A DNA stretch of 64,000 bases, from contig JACEFZ010024491.1 of assembly GCA_014155875.1 (NCBI GenBank), forward strand, positions 1-64,000, given 5' to 3'. The position numbers and the translations under genes were made by a program. Of the stretch, positions 21,025-32,177 are shown piece after piece. The notes beneath the pieces were generated by a model. It did no database searches, was not told the DNA's origin, and was given only the letters and a program-made list of their open reading frames with translations. Position 1 is the first letter of the stretch. Each line of letters opens with the position of its first letter. This DNA is from Cepaea nemoralis (taxonomy: Eukaryota > Mollusca > Gastropoda > Stylommatophora > Helicidae).

Positions 21025-23950
21025 GATACATCAATTATTATTCGGTTTTAGGTAGTTAAATTGATAGCTCTCCTCAAGCATCTCATCTCACAGGTGTTGA
21101 TTTTGAGTAAGTGTGATGTGTATAATTTCCGTTTTTGACATTGGTAGCATAGGATTCGTGTGAAAATACTATATATTATCTGTAGTTTTGCGGATATCGG
21201 TTTGTTTGGATATGCGGTTAGTGTCGCAGAATAAACTTGTTAGTTCTATCAATGACAGACTAGACCCGACCTTAGTCCGCAAAAACAGCAACCCTTTGAT
21301 GTTGTAGGGAATGAGATCAACGTGAGTCGCGTCGCGATGTCTACACACGGTCGACATTTTGTTGGCAGGTTGTTGTTCGAGAGACGTGCACTGGCGTCAT
21401 CTGTCTGCAAAGCGGGAGACGGCCGTTGAAATTGATGGACAGAATGTCTGCCAGAGGTCGGAAGGATTCTGTGATATGGGGGAAAGGTCTCTGGCTCACA
21501 GACAGCCAGGATCTTTGTTGTATGAGACAAAGAATTTCCCCAGATGAAAGTGAACTTGACAGCGAATTGACTCCGGTTAGTCTAGAAACAGGAGGACAAA
21601 GCCAGATTCTGGACTGATTGGCGTCTGGACTTTTTGGTGACGTCACTCAAGCACCCATATAAAACCCAGTGCGGTAAACAAGTGGAGGGAGTCGGGGAAA
21701 AAAAACATTCTGAAGTGTTAGGATCGGTGCATTATTCCGAGTTGTGTTACATGAGAGAGACTATAATGTCTAAGTGGTGATAGTTATCCGCGGACATAGA
21801 TCCAGTCTGATTGCATAGTTTCTCGAGTAGAAACCGAAATAGGCATATGGTAGGCTATTAATAATATCTAATTTAAGAGTATGATTAGGAATAGAGTACA
21901 GTGCTGTGATCTAATGTATTATAGGTGCAGTGATGTAATGTATTATGATTAGTGATAGAATGTTCTATTAGTGCGGTGCTAAAAAGTATCATAGGAGCGT
22001 CGGCACTGGTATCCTATTGTGTGGCTTCAACTAGCTTGTGTGATATATCATTTTACTCAGGGAGTTGAGGACAATGTAGTGGAATAATAATTAGAGAGAT
22101 TAAAGATGATTGAGAGGGGGAAGAGGTATGTGAAATGGTAGGATCTTCCAGTAGGGCATCTGATGGGTTTCTACCCGTTCCTTTATTCTTTCCTGGTGTT
22201 GCCATGTCTGAGATCATATGATTGAGTTATTTGGCCGTATGACAGACATCGGATCTCTGTTATAGATCTGAGTGCTGCTATTGGCCTACACTTACCTAAT
22301 TCCGGCCAGGATTGAGTTGCCCTCACCATAGTATTCTCTATTCTACAGGTTCCATTTACAGGTCCACGTATGTGTGCTCTGATTTTCAACAGTGAAGCTA
22401 ACACAATTTTAGAAGATGATGGCTCAGAATTTGAAGACAGAAGTTGCTGAGAGGCCGCTACATTGGGCTTATACCCAAGTTGGTTTGCGGGAACCTGGTT
22501 TCTGCTGAGCAGGACATGCTGATGAGATTATGATTAGCAAGTGATAGTTGTATCATTGAACAGTCAGATCATTGTAGAGATACACTATTGATACCAGGAA
22601 CATTCACACCAAAGTTATACTGATGCAGAGAACATTTAGATTGTGGTGTTAATATGGGGAATCTTTACAACCAGTGACACTAGATCCATTAAGATTTCCC
22701 CAATAACAGTGACAATAGGGTTAGAATTTTCTGATTAACAATGAGCTAAATAACCGAGGAAATTCATAGTGTGAATCAGATTGAAGACTCATTGGACAGT
22801 ATTTGTCAAGGGTGTCCAAGCATCCTAGTGGTTCAAAAGACAACGGAGGAAGTCTTCACGTGACCGGTGGAGCATCACCTGGGTGAGGCTACTTGTATGG
22901 GATACATGGTGCTGGTGTGTTTTCAGCACAGGGATGAGAATGACTATACTCCTGAACACTGATCTGAGTCTATAGACACTTTAGAGTACACGTCACACAT
23001 TCTACACCTTATACACACACACCCACTTCTGCTACATATACTCTTTGCTTTAATAAATTTCTTGGTTTTATTTGTTGAAGCTAGAGTTGTCAAGTATGTT
23101 ATGTTGGGGAAGAATGAGAGGGGGCATGATCCAGGGGTGAGTAAGAGTGAGAGGAAGGTGTCTTCAGATTGAAGGAGTGTGTGGACGGAGTCTGCTGGAT
23201 ATCTCCACGATAGAGATATTGGATTAAAAAATAATGTGGGTGTTGATTCCCTTCACTCCAGGGACGACACTAAAGTGGTAAAGAAGAACAAGTAACTACT
23301 ACGACACTCATTCGTTACACACACGACAGTTAGTAAAGTTAAAAAAAATAAATGAAACTGTGCACCAAATGCCGATAAAGTGAACGATGCCCTTTTGCAC
23401 AAGAGATCAAATTGGACAGTAAGTAACATAATTAAGAATTCAAGAAACCAATAATTCAGAGACATTTTCTTGCCGCTTCTTTCTTCAAGGCGCATACAAC
23501 ATGATAATTCCTTTTCTGCTACGAACATCCTCAGACGTCGAGCTACCAATATTGAAAGGCAGCAGCAGTCAATTTGTGGTTGTTGAAAGCCTCATAGTGT
23601 GCGTCCTCAAATGGAGCTGGCCGTAAGCAAAAGAAATTTACGATGTTTGGCTCTTGTAGGACAATCTTGCGACACAGCAAATGTTGAGCAGTCATTTTAT
23701 CAATTCCACAGTTACTTGCACCAGTAGCTCCTATCTTTAGTTTACTGAACAGTTCAGATGGCAGTCTGTTACGTCCTGTGTGGAGTCTGAAGATTACTTA
23801 TTATTGGATGTGTTGGAGTTGATAATATACATCAACTGGTGGCCTAGATTCTCTGATTCTTATTTGGTTCCACAAATGCTTCTGATAAACCCCTTGGCCT
23901 CACAGCAGGCCATGTCTACATCAAGTTGTGATAGTCTTTCAGTTTCCATT
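21025..23950. other. Largest unassigned stretch; possible transcription unit
   Basis: No protein of known family is visible in any frame. The stretch has a promoter-like cluster at 21617-21664 and an AATAAA motif near 23050. These could delimit a non-coding transcript, a fast-evolving 5' exon, or a long terminal repeat. I found no second LTR copy, primer-binding site or gag/pol sequence. Confidence 0.35.
21617..21664 (+). promoter_or_regulatory. CCAAT / CRE / TATA cluster (putative Pol II promoter)
   Basis: In order on the + strand: ATTGG (an inverted CCAAT box, 21617-21621), TGACGTCA (a perfect palindromic cAMP-response element, 21638-21645) and TATAAAA (21658-21664). The spacing is that of a compact animal promoter with initiation expected near 21690. 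The sites are seen directly; promoter function is inferred. No downstream coding exon was recognised. Confidence 0.45.
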
Positions 23951-23954
23951 TGTC

Positions 23955-25640
23955 AATTGTTCAATTTTTACATTTCTTTAAGGCAGACTCTGTGTCATTA
24001 TAAAATTCGTCTACACTATCTTCACTGGATTCTCCTGTTGGGGCATATACTTGAATAATATTTACGCTAAAAGGTCTGCCACTTAATTTAACTAGTAGAA
24101 CTCTGTCCGACACGGCCCAATATCCTTGAACAGATTTTGCTGTTTTCCGGTCCAAAATAATTGCCACTCCTCTATGACGATCTTCACCTTCAGAATAAAT
24201 AATCTTGAAATCTTCCTCTATCTTGATGCCTGCTCCTGTCCATCTCGTTTCGCACATACCTAAAATATTAATTTTTTTTCCTTTTTTTCAATTTCTTGTT
24301 GTATGTTCTCTAATGTTCCGTCGTTTGTTTAACGTCCTAACGTTCCAAGCTGCTAATTTTAACGTCTCTGTCCTTGTCTTGTGATATTGTAAAAACATTT
24401 GAAGCCTGCTATTTGAAAGAGTTAGGAAGAAAATACAACTTGAAATAGGAGAGGAACAATGTGGGTTTGTAGAAGGCAAGGGTACAGCAAACGTTGTGTA
24501 CATACTGAAAACAGTAATTGAACGTTCTATAGAAGTAAACAAAGATCTACACTTCTGCTTTATTGACTACACAAAGGCTTTGGATAAAGTGAGACGTGTC
24601 GACATGATAAGGATGCTTGAAGATCTACAAATTGATGGAAAAGACCGCAGACTTGTAAAAAACATATATTGGAAACAACAAGCTGCCATAAGAATTGATT
24701 ATGAAGTAGGTCAACATCTACGTATTAAGAGAGGTGTGAGACAGGGAATGTGTAATGTCTCCAGATCTTTTTTTGCCTGTACAGTGAAAATATATTAAGA
24801 AATATAGAAGATATGGAAGGAATCGACATTTGTGGACGATACATCAATAGCATTAGATATGCAGATGATACAGTCTTGATTGCAGACAATGAACAGGACC
24901 TGCAACATTTAGTAGATGCGGTTATTGCACACAGTGAGCAACTAGGGTTAGAATTGAATTGTAAGAAGACACATATTGTGGTCGTCACTAGGAAAGAAGA
25001 AATACCACAATGTAATATACAAGTAAATGAGCATATTCTTAAACACGTGAATCGGTACAGCTATCTCGGAACAGTCATAACATCTGACGGGAGATGCCTT
25101 GAAGAGATTATAACAAGAATTGCCATGGCGAAGGTAGCCTTTTGCAAGATGAAAAACATACTGACCAATAAAAAGATATCAGTTGAAACGAGAAAAAGAG
25201 TGTTGAAGTGCTACATAGAACCTGTACTTTTATATGAATGTGAAGCGGGGACAATGAATAGATATCTGATGGCTCTGGAAATGTGGTTTCTGAGCAAAAT
25301 GCAAAGAATACCATGGACAAACAGAAAAAAAAAAAACCAATGAACAAGTCCTACAAGAAACGAAGATCTGAAACTGATTAGAGACATTAGACGCAGACAA
25401 TCAACATTTTGGGCATGGTATGAGAAGAAATGAATTGGAGAACTTGGTGACAACTGGCAAGATCGAAGCGAGGAGACCATAGGGAAGACCAAGAAATAAA
25501 TACCTGGATGGCTTGGCCACATGGCATGGTCAAGACAGAAACACGGAACTGATCCACGATTCTGATGATCGAGTGAGATAGCAAAACATGACCGCCCACG
25601 CTTATCGGAGTGGCACATGATGGATGGATAGATTTGAAGT
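23955..25640 (+). mobile_element. RTE/BovB-like LINE with inverted 5' segment
   Basis: The left part (about 23955-24385) is the endonuclease on the minus strand: LAAWNVRTLNK, MCETRWTGAGIK, VSDRVLLVKL, IQVYAPTGESSEDSVDEF. The right part (about 24410-25640) is the RT and C-terminus on the + strand: GEEQCGFVEGKGT, CFIDYTKALDKVRR, GVRQG, RYADDTVLIADNEQD, NRYSYLGTVITSDGR. Roughly 0.7 kb of linker is missing. An inverted 5' part joined to a forward 3' part is the signature of twin priming during LINE insertion. Frameshifts (near 24750) and stops make it dead. Confidence 0.85.
24813..25343 (+). pseudogene. LINE reverse transcriptase C-half
   Basis: A 176-codon frame covers the RT palm from motif C (SIRYADDTVLIADNEQDL, catalytic YADD) through motif D (ELNCKKTHIVVVTRK) and the thumb (LGTVITSDGRCLEEI, CYIEPVLLYECE). 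It is cut off by an A-run at 25324-25335 that shifts the frame. Motifs A and B lie in the preceding frame, 24496-24798. Confidence 0.85.
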
Positions 25641-25701
25641 GAATTACCACCCAGTCTCGTCTCCTGAAGCGCTACAATATCGTTCCTGTACGCCAGGGTT
25701 T

Positions 25702-25946
25702 GCCGGTCTCTCTGGCCGAGGAGTTACACCACTTTCTCCGTAATCCCGTTTATCACGCAGAGTATCGTAGCGGGCGAGAACTGGAAGCGGTTCTACCCCC
25801 GCTGGTGACATGCGGGATAACTGAGCCGGCCGCTCAGAAAGCAATAGCAAACTGCTGAGTGTAATCTTGCCAAGAAATCAACAGACAGCTGAAAGATGCT
25901 GCTGTTGACAGCGATGTCCTGTAAAAGGATATGCGAAAAAAAAAAA
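25702..25946 (+). mobile_element. Complete tRNA-derived SINE (family S1) with 10-bp TSD
   Basis: This is the clearest copy of the family. It starts GCCGGTCTCTCTGGCCGAGG, with an A-box-like TGGCCGAGGAG, continues through the common CTCCGTAATCCCG and CAGAAAGCAATAGCAAACTG body, and ends AAAAGGATATGC plus an 11-base A-run. GCCAGGGTTT flanks it on both sides (25692-25701 and 25947-25956), which proves retrotransposition and fixes both ends. Length is 245 bp. Such TSDs are made by LINE machinery in trans. Confidence 0.92.
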
Positions 25947-25956
25947 GCCAGGGTTT

Positions 25957-26900
25957 TCTGAATGGGGTCTCGTTGTTTTGCATTTGTACAATTCCAATAT
26001 AGAATACGATAATTCTTGAGGCCCAGACGGACGAATTTGAGCCTGGGTCGTCTGGATCCAGCGCGTCTGCCTTGTCGTTTACGCCGACGCCGTCGACATC
26101 GAGGTCTGTTTGCCATCTGTACGAGGCAAAAACGCTGGTACGTCATGATGGAAAACAACACACAACACTGTAACCTATTAACCCAAGGATGGATTCGCTC
26201 AGGTGCACGAACTCCGTAGCACTGGAGAAAATATTGAGAAGAAATATGTTTGGCGACTGATCATTCCAGCTCATGGCGTTGGGTCACCCACCGTCTGGTG
26301 CCCCGTAAGCAGTCTCCCATGTCTAGTATCCTAAGCCCGATCGTTGTCTCGCCCATGCTATTGAAATGAGCAATTTCACAGATATATATAACAGCGTGTA
26401 TGTCGGTCCACTAGTTGGCTTCCCACAATACTCGCAGAACCAACCAACGCACATGCCTTTGATTCCGATTGAACCTAGCATTACAAAAATAAAAGCAATA
26501 ATCCTAACCGTGATGTTGCGTTCTGATTCCAACTACTGTCTGCACATATTAAATGCGTAATTATATATGCAATTTTGTGAGAAGTATGTTTGAACATATC
26601 CTGAGAAGGTTCTTGACAACCTTTTGTAAGGACACTGATAGCGCACGAATTGAAACGAGTAGTTAGAGATCGCAATATATGGAGAAGCATGATCGCCCAA
26701 GCCAGGTGTCAAGGCACTTGATGATGTTAAATTGTATAATCTGTTTGCACATTTGTTTACCTATATTTTCTACTGCCTCAAATCTCTCTTGCAGTTTGAC
26801 TGATATCCAGAGTGTTGATGTTCACATGAGCTTAAAACATGACCGCTACCCAGGAGGTAATACCATTGAATGTTTGTCAGTCCCACTGCCGGCCTATGGG
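25957..26900. other. Unassigned sequence
   Basis: Small arginine-rich open frames at 25.8-26.2 kb on both strands cover the SINE and low-complexity CGNCGN sequence. I see no gene. Confidence 0.45.
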
Positions 26901-27165
26901 TTTATCCAACTTACTACCTGCATGCTGGTTTGTCCATCTCACTACCTGCATGCTGGTTTGTCCATATCACTATCTGCGTGCTGGTTTATCCATCTCACTA
27001 CCTGCATGCTGGTTTATCCATCTCACTACCTGCATGCTGGTTTATCCATCTCACTACCTGCATGCTGGTTTGTCCATCTCACTACCTGCATGCTGGTTTG
27101 TCCATCTCACTAACTGCATCCTGGTTTGTACATCTTATTACCTGTGTACTGGTGTGTCCTATAGC
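26901..27165. repeat. 28-bp minisatellite, first block
   Basis: About nine copies of a 28-bp unit (CATCTCACTACCTGCATGCT then GGTTTGTC) with few changes. Since 28 is not a multiple of three, each reading frame cycles through all three unit frames, and all three + strand frames stay open. This produces look-alike proteins (LHAGLSISL, PACWFVHLTTCMLV) that are not real genes. Confidence 0.95.
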
Positions 27166-27920
27166 AGTGTGACCCAAAGAGTGTAAAGAAAAACCATCAG
27201 CCGTATCCTCATAATTTTATATAGTGGTAGTGCCTCCATTATAACGATGGCCTTCGCGTTGCGCATTAATTTCAACTAAACAAATTCAAATGGTAAAACT
27301 CACAAGTTTCTAAAAAAGTCCAATACACACTATATTCTCTTTTTTAGAAAATGATCCGCGTTTATGTTGCGTTTAGGGTACTTGGTCAGCATCTCACTTA
27401 GTAAAAATATAAATCATCGGCCAATCCTTTCACTCAGTTTAAAAACAGGAAACATACTTTGGTTGTTACTTCTACCAAATTAGACATTTTGTTTATCTTT
27501 TCTCTTAATTGTTAACTATTAATTCTTAAATATTAATTCTTAAATATTAATTCATTTTAATTTCATTTACTCGATATTTGCCATTAGTTAATCTCCTACA
27601 TTTACCTTCTCTTGTTATGTTGCCCTCTCTTCTAATACACTTGCCTACTAGATGGTACCCAACTATCTTTACTAACTTTAGAAAAATACGTGCGTTTTCT
27701 CGGCACTGCAAAATAGGAACTGAAGTTGCTAATATTGTTGTTGCTACCCTGACGTATTTCACTCCTTCTGCCACGTAGACATTGTGTGCCTTCGTGCAGT
27801 GCTTCTTTGGTTCTCTGTATTAGAAAGGAAAAAAACCAAAGACAGCCTATGTACCCAGAAACCTTAATTCTCTATTCCTGGCCTCATTAAATTCACTTTA
27901 TAACAGCCATACTGTTATAG
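27166..27920. other. Unassigned 750-bp interruption of the 28-bp array
   Basis: AT-rich sequence with three tandem AATTCTTAAATATT-like units near 27520-27550. It separates two blocks of the minisatellite and may be an inserted element, but I could not define ends or a TSD. Confidence 0.4.
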
Positions 27921-28015
27921 TCCATCTCACTACCTGCATACCCGTTTGTCCACCTCACTACCTATATACTGGTTTGTCCATCTCACTACTTGCATGCTGG
28001 TTTGTCTATCTCATT
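27921..28015. repeat. 28-bp minisatellite, second block
   Basis: About three units of the array at 26901, ending at the 3' end of a LINE at about 28016. Confidence 0.85.
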
Positions 28016-29412
28016 ATCATCATCACGTGCCATACCCGTAAGCGTGGGTGGTCATGTATCGCCATCTCACTCGATCACCAGTCGTGGATCAGCTCAGTGT
28101 TCTTTTCTCGAACATGCCGTGTGGTCAAGCCATCCAGGTATTTACTTCTCCGTCTTCCTCTTGTTCTTTTCCCTCATTCTTGCCAGTTGTCACCAAGTTC
28201 TCCAATTTATTTCTTCTCGTAACGTGACCAAAACATGTTGACTGTCTACGTCTAATTTCTCTAATTAGTTTACGATTTTCATTTGTTTCTTGTAGGACCT
28301 GGTCCTTGGTTTTCTGTCTTTCAATGGTATTCTTTGCGTTTTCCTCAGAAACCACATTTCCACAGCCATCAGATGTTTGTCAGCTTGTTTGCTCATTGTC
28401 CACACTTAACATCCATACAAAAGCACAGTTTCTATGTAGCACCTCAACACTCCTTTTTCCTCTGCAATTGACATCTTGTTATTGGTCAGTATGTTTTTCA
28501 GCTTGCAAAAGGCTATTTCGCCATGGTGATTCTTGTTCTAATCTCTTCAAGACATTTCCCACCAGATGTTATGACTGTTCCGAGATAATTCTACAGATTC
28601 ACATGCCTAAGAATATTCATATTTACTTGTACATTACATTGTTGCATTTCATTCTTCCTAGAGAAGACCATAATCTGTGTCTTCTTACAATTTAATTCTA
28701 ACCATAGTTGTTCACTGTGTGCAACAATCGTTTCTACTAAATCTTGCAGATCCTGCTCATTGTCGGCAATCAATACTGTATCATCTGCATATAAAATATT
28801 ATTGATGTTTCTTCCTCCAATGATGATTCCTTTCATATCTTCAACGTTTCTGAAAATATTCTCACTGTACAGGGAAAAAAGATCTGGAGACATTACACAT
28901 CCCTGTCTCACACCACTCTCAGTAAGCTGATATTGATCCACTTCATTATCAATCCTTATGGTCTAAGTCTAAGGTCTTCCCCATTAATTTGTAGATGTCA
29001 TGTTGACATGCCTTACTTTATCGAAATACTTTGTGTAGTCAATAAAGCAAATGTGTAGGTCTTTGGCGAGGAGTAGCAATTATAATGGATACAGAGAGAG
29101 CAAAATCGATTAAAGGATATTGGACTGTATCAGACAGTGTTACTGGTGACGTTGAGTGGAAGACCTTTTGATGTCAACGTCATACAAGTTTATGCACCAA
29201 CAGCAGCCAGTAGTGATGATAGCATTGATGAATTTTATAATGATTTAGAGAAAGCCTTCAAGAAATGCAAGAATTCTGAAGTAAATATCATAATGGATGA
29301 CTTAAATGCCAAAGTTGGAAATCAACAGGACGGATGCATAGTAGGCAAATATTGACCAGGGGAACAGAATGAAAGAGGTTGCAGACTAGTACGGTAGGCA
29401 AAAGAGCAAGAT

Positions 29413-30512
29413 TTGATTATTGGAAACACCTGGTTTCAACAGCACCCAAGGAGACTATGGACATGGAGGAGTCCTGATCATAAGGTCAGAAATCAGACTG
29501 ATTACATCCTCATCAACAGAAGATTTCGAAATGTCTTAAAAGTCGCAAAAACTATACCAAGCGCAGACTGCTACAGCGACCATAGATTAATCTTAAGCAA
29601 TTCATATATAAAATTAAAGAAAGTCAAATATTCACCAAGAAACACAAAATTTGATCTACAAGCACTGAAGAGTGAGGAAATGAAAGATGAATTTAAGGTA
29701 GAGATAAAGAACAGATTCGATGCATTGTCCGATATGGAAATATTATTTCAAAACGTCAGTGACCAATGGGAAATTTTAAAGAAATCAGTCAACCAAGCTG
29801 CAGAAACAACCATCCCAAAAATAAAGATAATAGGACGAAAGAAATGGATGACCGAAGACATCTTAAAACTCATGGAAGTAAGAAGAAATAACAAAAATAA
29901 CAAGGAAAAATATGAAGAGATTCACAGGAAAATTAGGAAGCTATGCAAAGAGGCTTGAGGAAAATTGCAAGGAAATTTGAACATCAACACAACACCCGGA
30001 ATACCAAATTAATGCACAAAAGAATTAATGACATCACTAACAAAAGAACACACACATCAACGGGTTGCCTAAAAACCAACGATGGCAAAATCATAATAGA
30101 AAAAGATCAGATTTTACATGCGTGGTCAGATTATGTGAAAGGTCTTTATGATGATACAAGAGAAGAACAATATAATCATCGGAATAATAATGAAGGACCA
30201 GCAATTTTGAAGATAGAAGTTCAGAATGCTCTTAATCATATGACAACTGGCAAAACCCCGGGTACAGATAACATCACAGTAGAAATGATCAATGCTTTAG
30301 AAGAATATGGAATAGACCAAGTCACCAGGCTGCTGAACGCAATATACGATACTGGAGATATACCTCCTGAATTATGTAATTCTATATTTATTGCAATCCC
30401 GAAGAAATCAAGAGCCTTGGAATGCGATCAACATAGAACAATTAGTATAATGAGCCTTCATTGGCACCTTGCCGTCTTGACAGACGATAGTTTGTGTTTT
30501 AAAAAGGCATAA
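29413..30512 (+). pseudogene. LINE endonuclease end and linker (inverted half)
   Basis: Two consecutive frames, 29413-29958 (181 codons) and 29943-about 30450, hold the end of the endonuclease (TDYILINRRFRN, ADCYSDHRLIL with the Asp-His pair), a lysine-rich linker (IIGRKKWMTEDILKLMEVRR) and the first RT segment (TTGKTPGTDNITVEMINAL, IFIAIPKKS). A one-base shift near 29950 separates them. The frame is cut off at 30456 by the zinc-finger LINE. The endonuclease start at 29137-29355 is in a third frame with a stop. Confidence 0.85.
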
Positions 30513-31975
30513 TAACTTTTACGTATGGCGGTAGCGAGTGTGACTGATAAGGCCAATTTGCGCTGTAAATGTCCGTTCACAGTGGGTGCATGTGAACACG
30601 TGGTCATTTCCACCATCATGCACCATCTTACGTCTCAAACGCTTGGTGTGTGACTTATCTGCAATAATTTTCTCCTTTGTCTTTATTCCATTTCTGATGT
30701 TTGCCCTCCATGCAACACGTTCAGCGGCGACTTCCTCCCATTGTGCATTATCAATGCCTGTATCAATCATGTCCTGCTTACACACATCTTTGTATCGTAG
30801 TAGAGGCCGACCCTGTGATCTCTTACCCATCTGTAATTCACCAAAAAAGATGTCCTTTGGTATTCTACCATCATCCATCCTCCTAAGATGTCCTATCCAT
30901 CTAAGTCTATGAAGACTGAACATGGAATAAACTGTCACACAACCTGATCTTTCCAATACTTCAGTATTTGTGATTTTGTCTTGCCACTTAATACCAAGAA
31001 TTCTTCGCAGACACCGCATATGAAAGTTGTTTAAATTTTTCTCTTGGTGTGAGTAAGTTGTCCAGGTTTCACTGCCACAGAGAAGAGTACTAAGGACACA
31101 GGCTTGATAGACAAGGACTTTTGTTTTGGCAGTAAGCTTCCTGTTCTCCCAGACTCTTTTTCTTAACCTGTTCATTGTTGTTGCTGCCTTACCAATCCGG
31201 ATGTTGATTTCCTGATCTAGGGATAGTTTGCTATTTACCACTGATCCTAGATATGTAAAATGGTCTACCATCTCTAGTTCGGCGTCGTCAATAAAGATTG
31301 ATGGTACCCCATGTGCACCTTGTGACATAATCTGTGTCTTCTTTTTGCTAATTGTTAAACCAAACTCAGAACAAGCATTGGAGAATGCAGATAGTAGACA
31401 TTGCAATTCTTCCTCAGAGTGGGTCGTAACTGCAGCATCATCTGCAAAAAGCAACTCTCTGATCAGTACCCTCCTAATTTTGGTCTTAGCCTTCAATCTC
31501 TGCGCATTGTAAAGGCCGCCATCTGAGCGTGAGTGAATGTATATACCACCATCCTGATCACGAAAGGCATATTTCAGTAGAAGTGAAAAGTATATTCCAA
31601 AGAGGTGGGAGCTAGTACACAACCTTGCTTAACTCCACTCTTGAGTTCAAATTCTTCAGAAGTTGCACCATCAAACTTGATTAAACCCTTCATGCCTGTG
31701 TGGAACGATTCCACAATGGACAGAAGAGTTGGTGGGCAGCCAATCTTCTTTAGTGCCTTGAACAGACCCTCACGACTGACCAAATCAAATGCCTTTGTGA
31801 GGTCGATGAAGGCAATAAACAGTGGTTGATTCTGTTCACGGCATTTTTCTTGCATTTGTCGCAATGAGAATATCATATCAGTGGTAGAACGGTTCTGTCG
31901 AAAGCCACACTGTGATTCGGGGTAGACTTGATCTCCTAGGACTTGAAGTCTGCGCAGAACAATTCGGGCAAATAC
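30457..31975 (-). mobile_element. Zinc-finger LINE, copy 2 (5' truncated) with TSD
   Basis: Nearly identical to copy 1 at 15-19 kb from the RT QCGFRQNRSTTDMIFSL segment to the 3' end, on the opposite strand. The direct repeat TGAGCC flanks it (30451-30456 and 31976-31981) and restores the interrupted target LINE reading ISIM|SHITKILLRI. One frameshift near 31590-31620 splits the frame into an RT part (31574-31876) and a 367-codon part (30519-31622) with FADDAAVTTH, the thumb and the C-terminal finger CTHCERTFTAQIGLISH. It is 5' truncated by about 2.4 kb and not capable of movement. Confidence 0.93.
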
Positions 31976-32177
31976 TGAGCCACATCACAAAGATTCTGCT
32001 GAGGATTATCATGCAAAGAGTTAGGAAGAAAATACAACCCGAAATAGGAGAAGAACAATGTGGGTTTGTAGAAGGCAAGAGCATAGTAAATGCTGTATAT
32101 ATGCAGAGAACATTAACTGAACGTTCTGTAGAAGAAGCAAAGATCTACCATACATCCATCATGAGATGTTATGTAGA

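Larger units (their letters stand above)
28016..32170 (-). mobile_element. RTE/BovB-like LINE with inverted 5' half, carrying another LINE
   Basis: Sense of the element's 3' half is minus. From 29066 down to 28016 it reads KDLHICFIDYTK (motif A), ESGVRQGCVMSPDLFSLYSE (motif B), LYADDTVLIADNEQDLQ (motif C), then the degenerate thumb and C-terminus. The 5' half, from GVAIIMDTERAKS (endonuclease, about 29080) through GNTWFQQHPRRLW and TTGKTPGTDNITVEM to TERSVEEAKIY (about 32145), lies on the + strand. The two halves meet head to head at about 29066. The outer end of the inverted half and the start of the 3' half fall at the same element position, sharing AAAGATCTAC/AAAGACCTAC. This is the classical twin-priming arrangement. 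Frameshifts are frequent. Another LINE is inserted at 30457-31975. Confidence 0.85.

Noticed and set aside
21025..23230. LTR retrotransposon long terminal repeat
   Set aside because: TATA and AATAAA signals are present, but no second LTR, TG..CA ends, primer-binding site or gag/pol was found; kept only as a possibility.
26679..27186. Three overlapping forward frames of 100-144 codons
   Set aside because: They are the same 28-bp tandem repeat read in three phases. No start context, domain or codon bias supports a protein.
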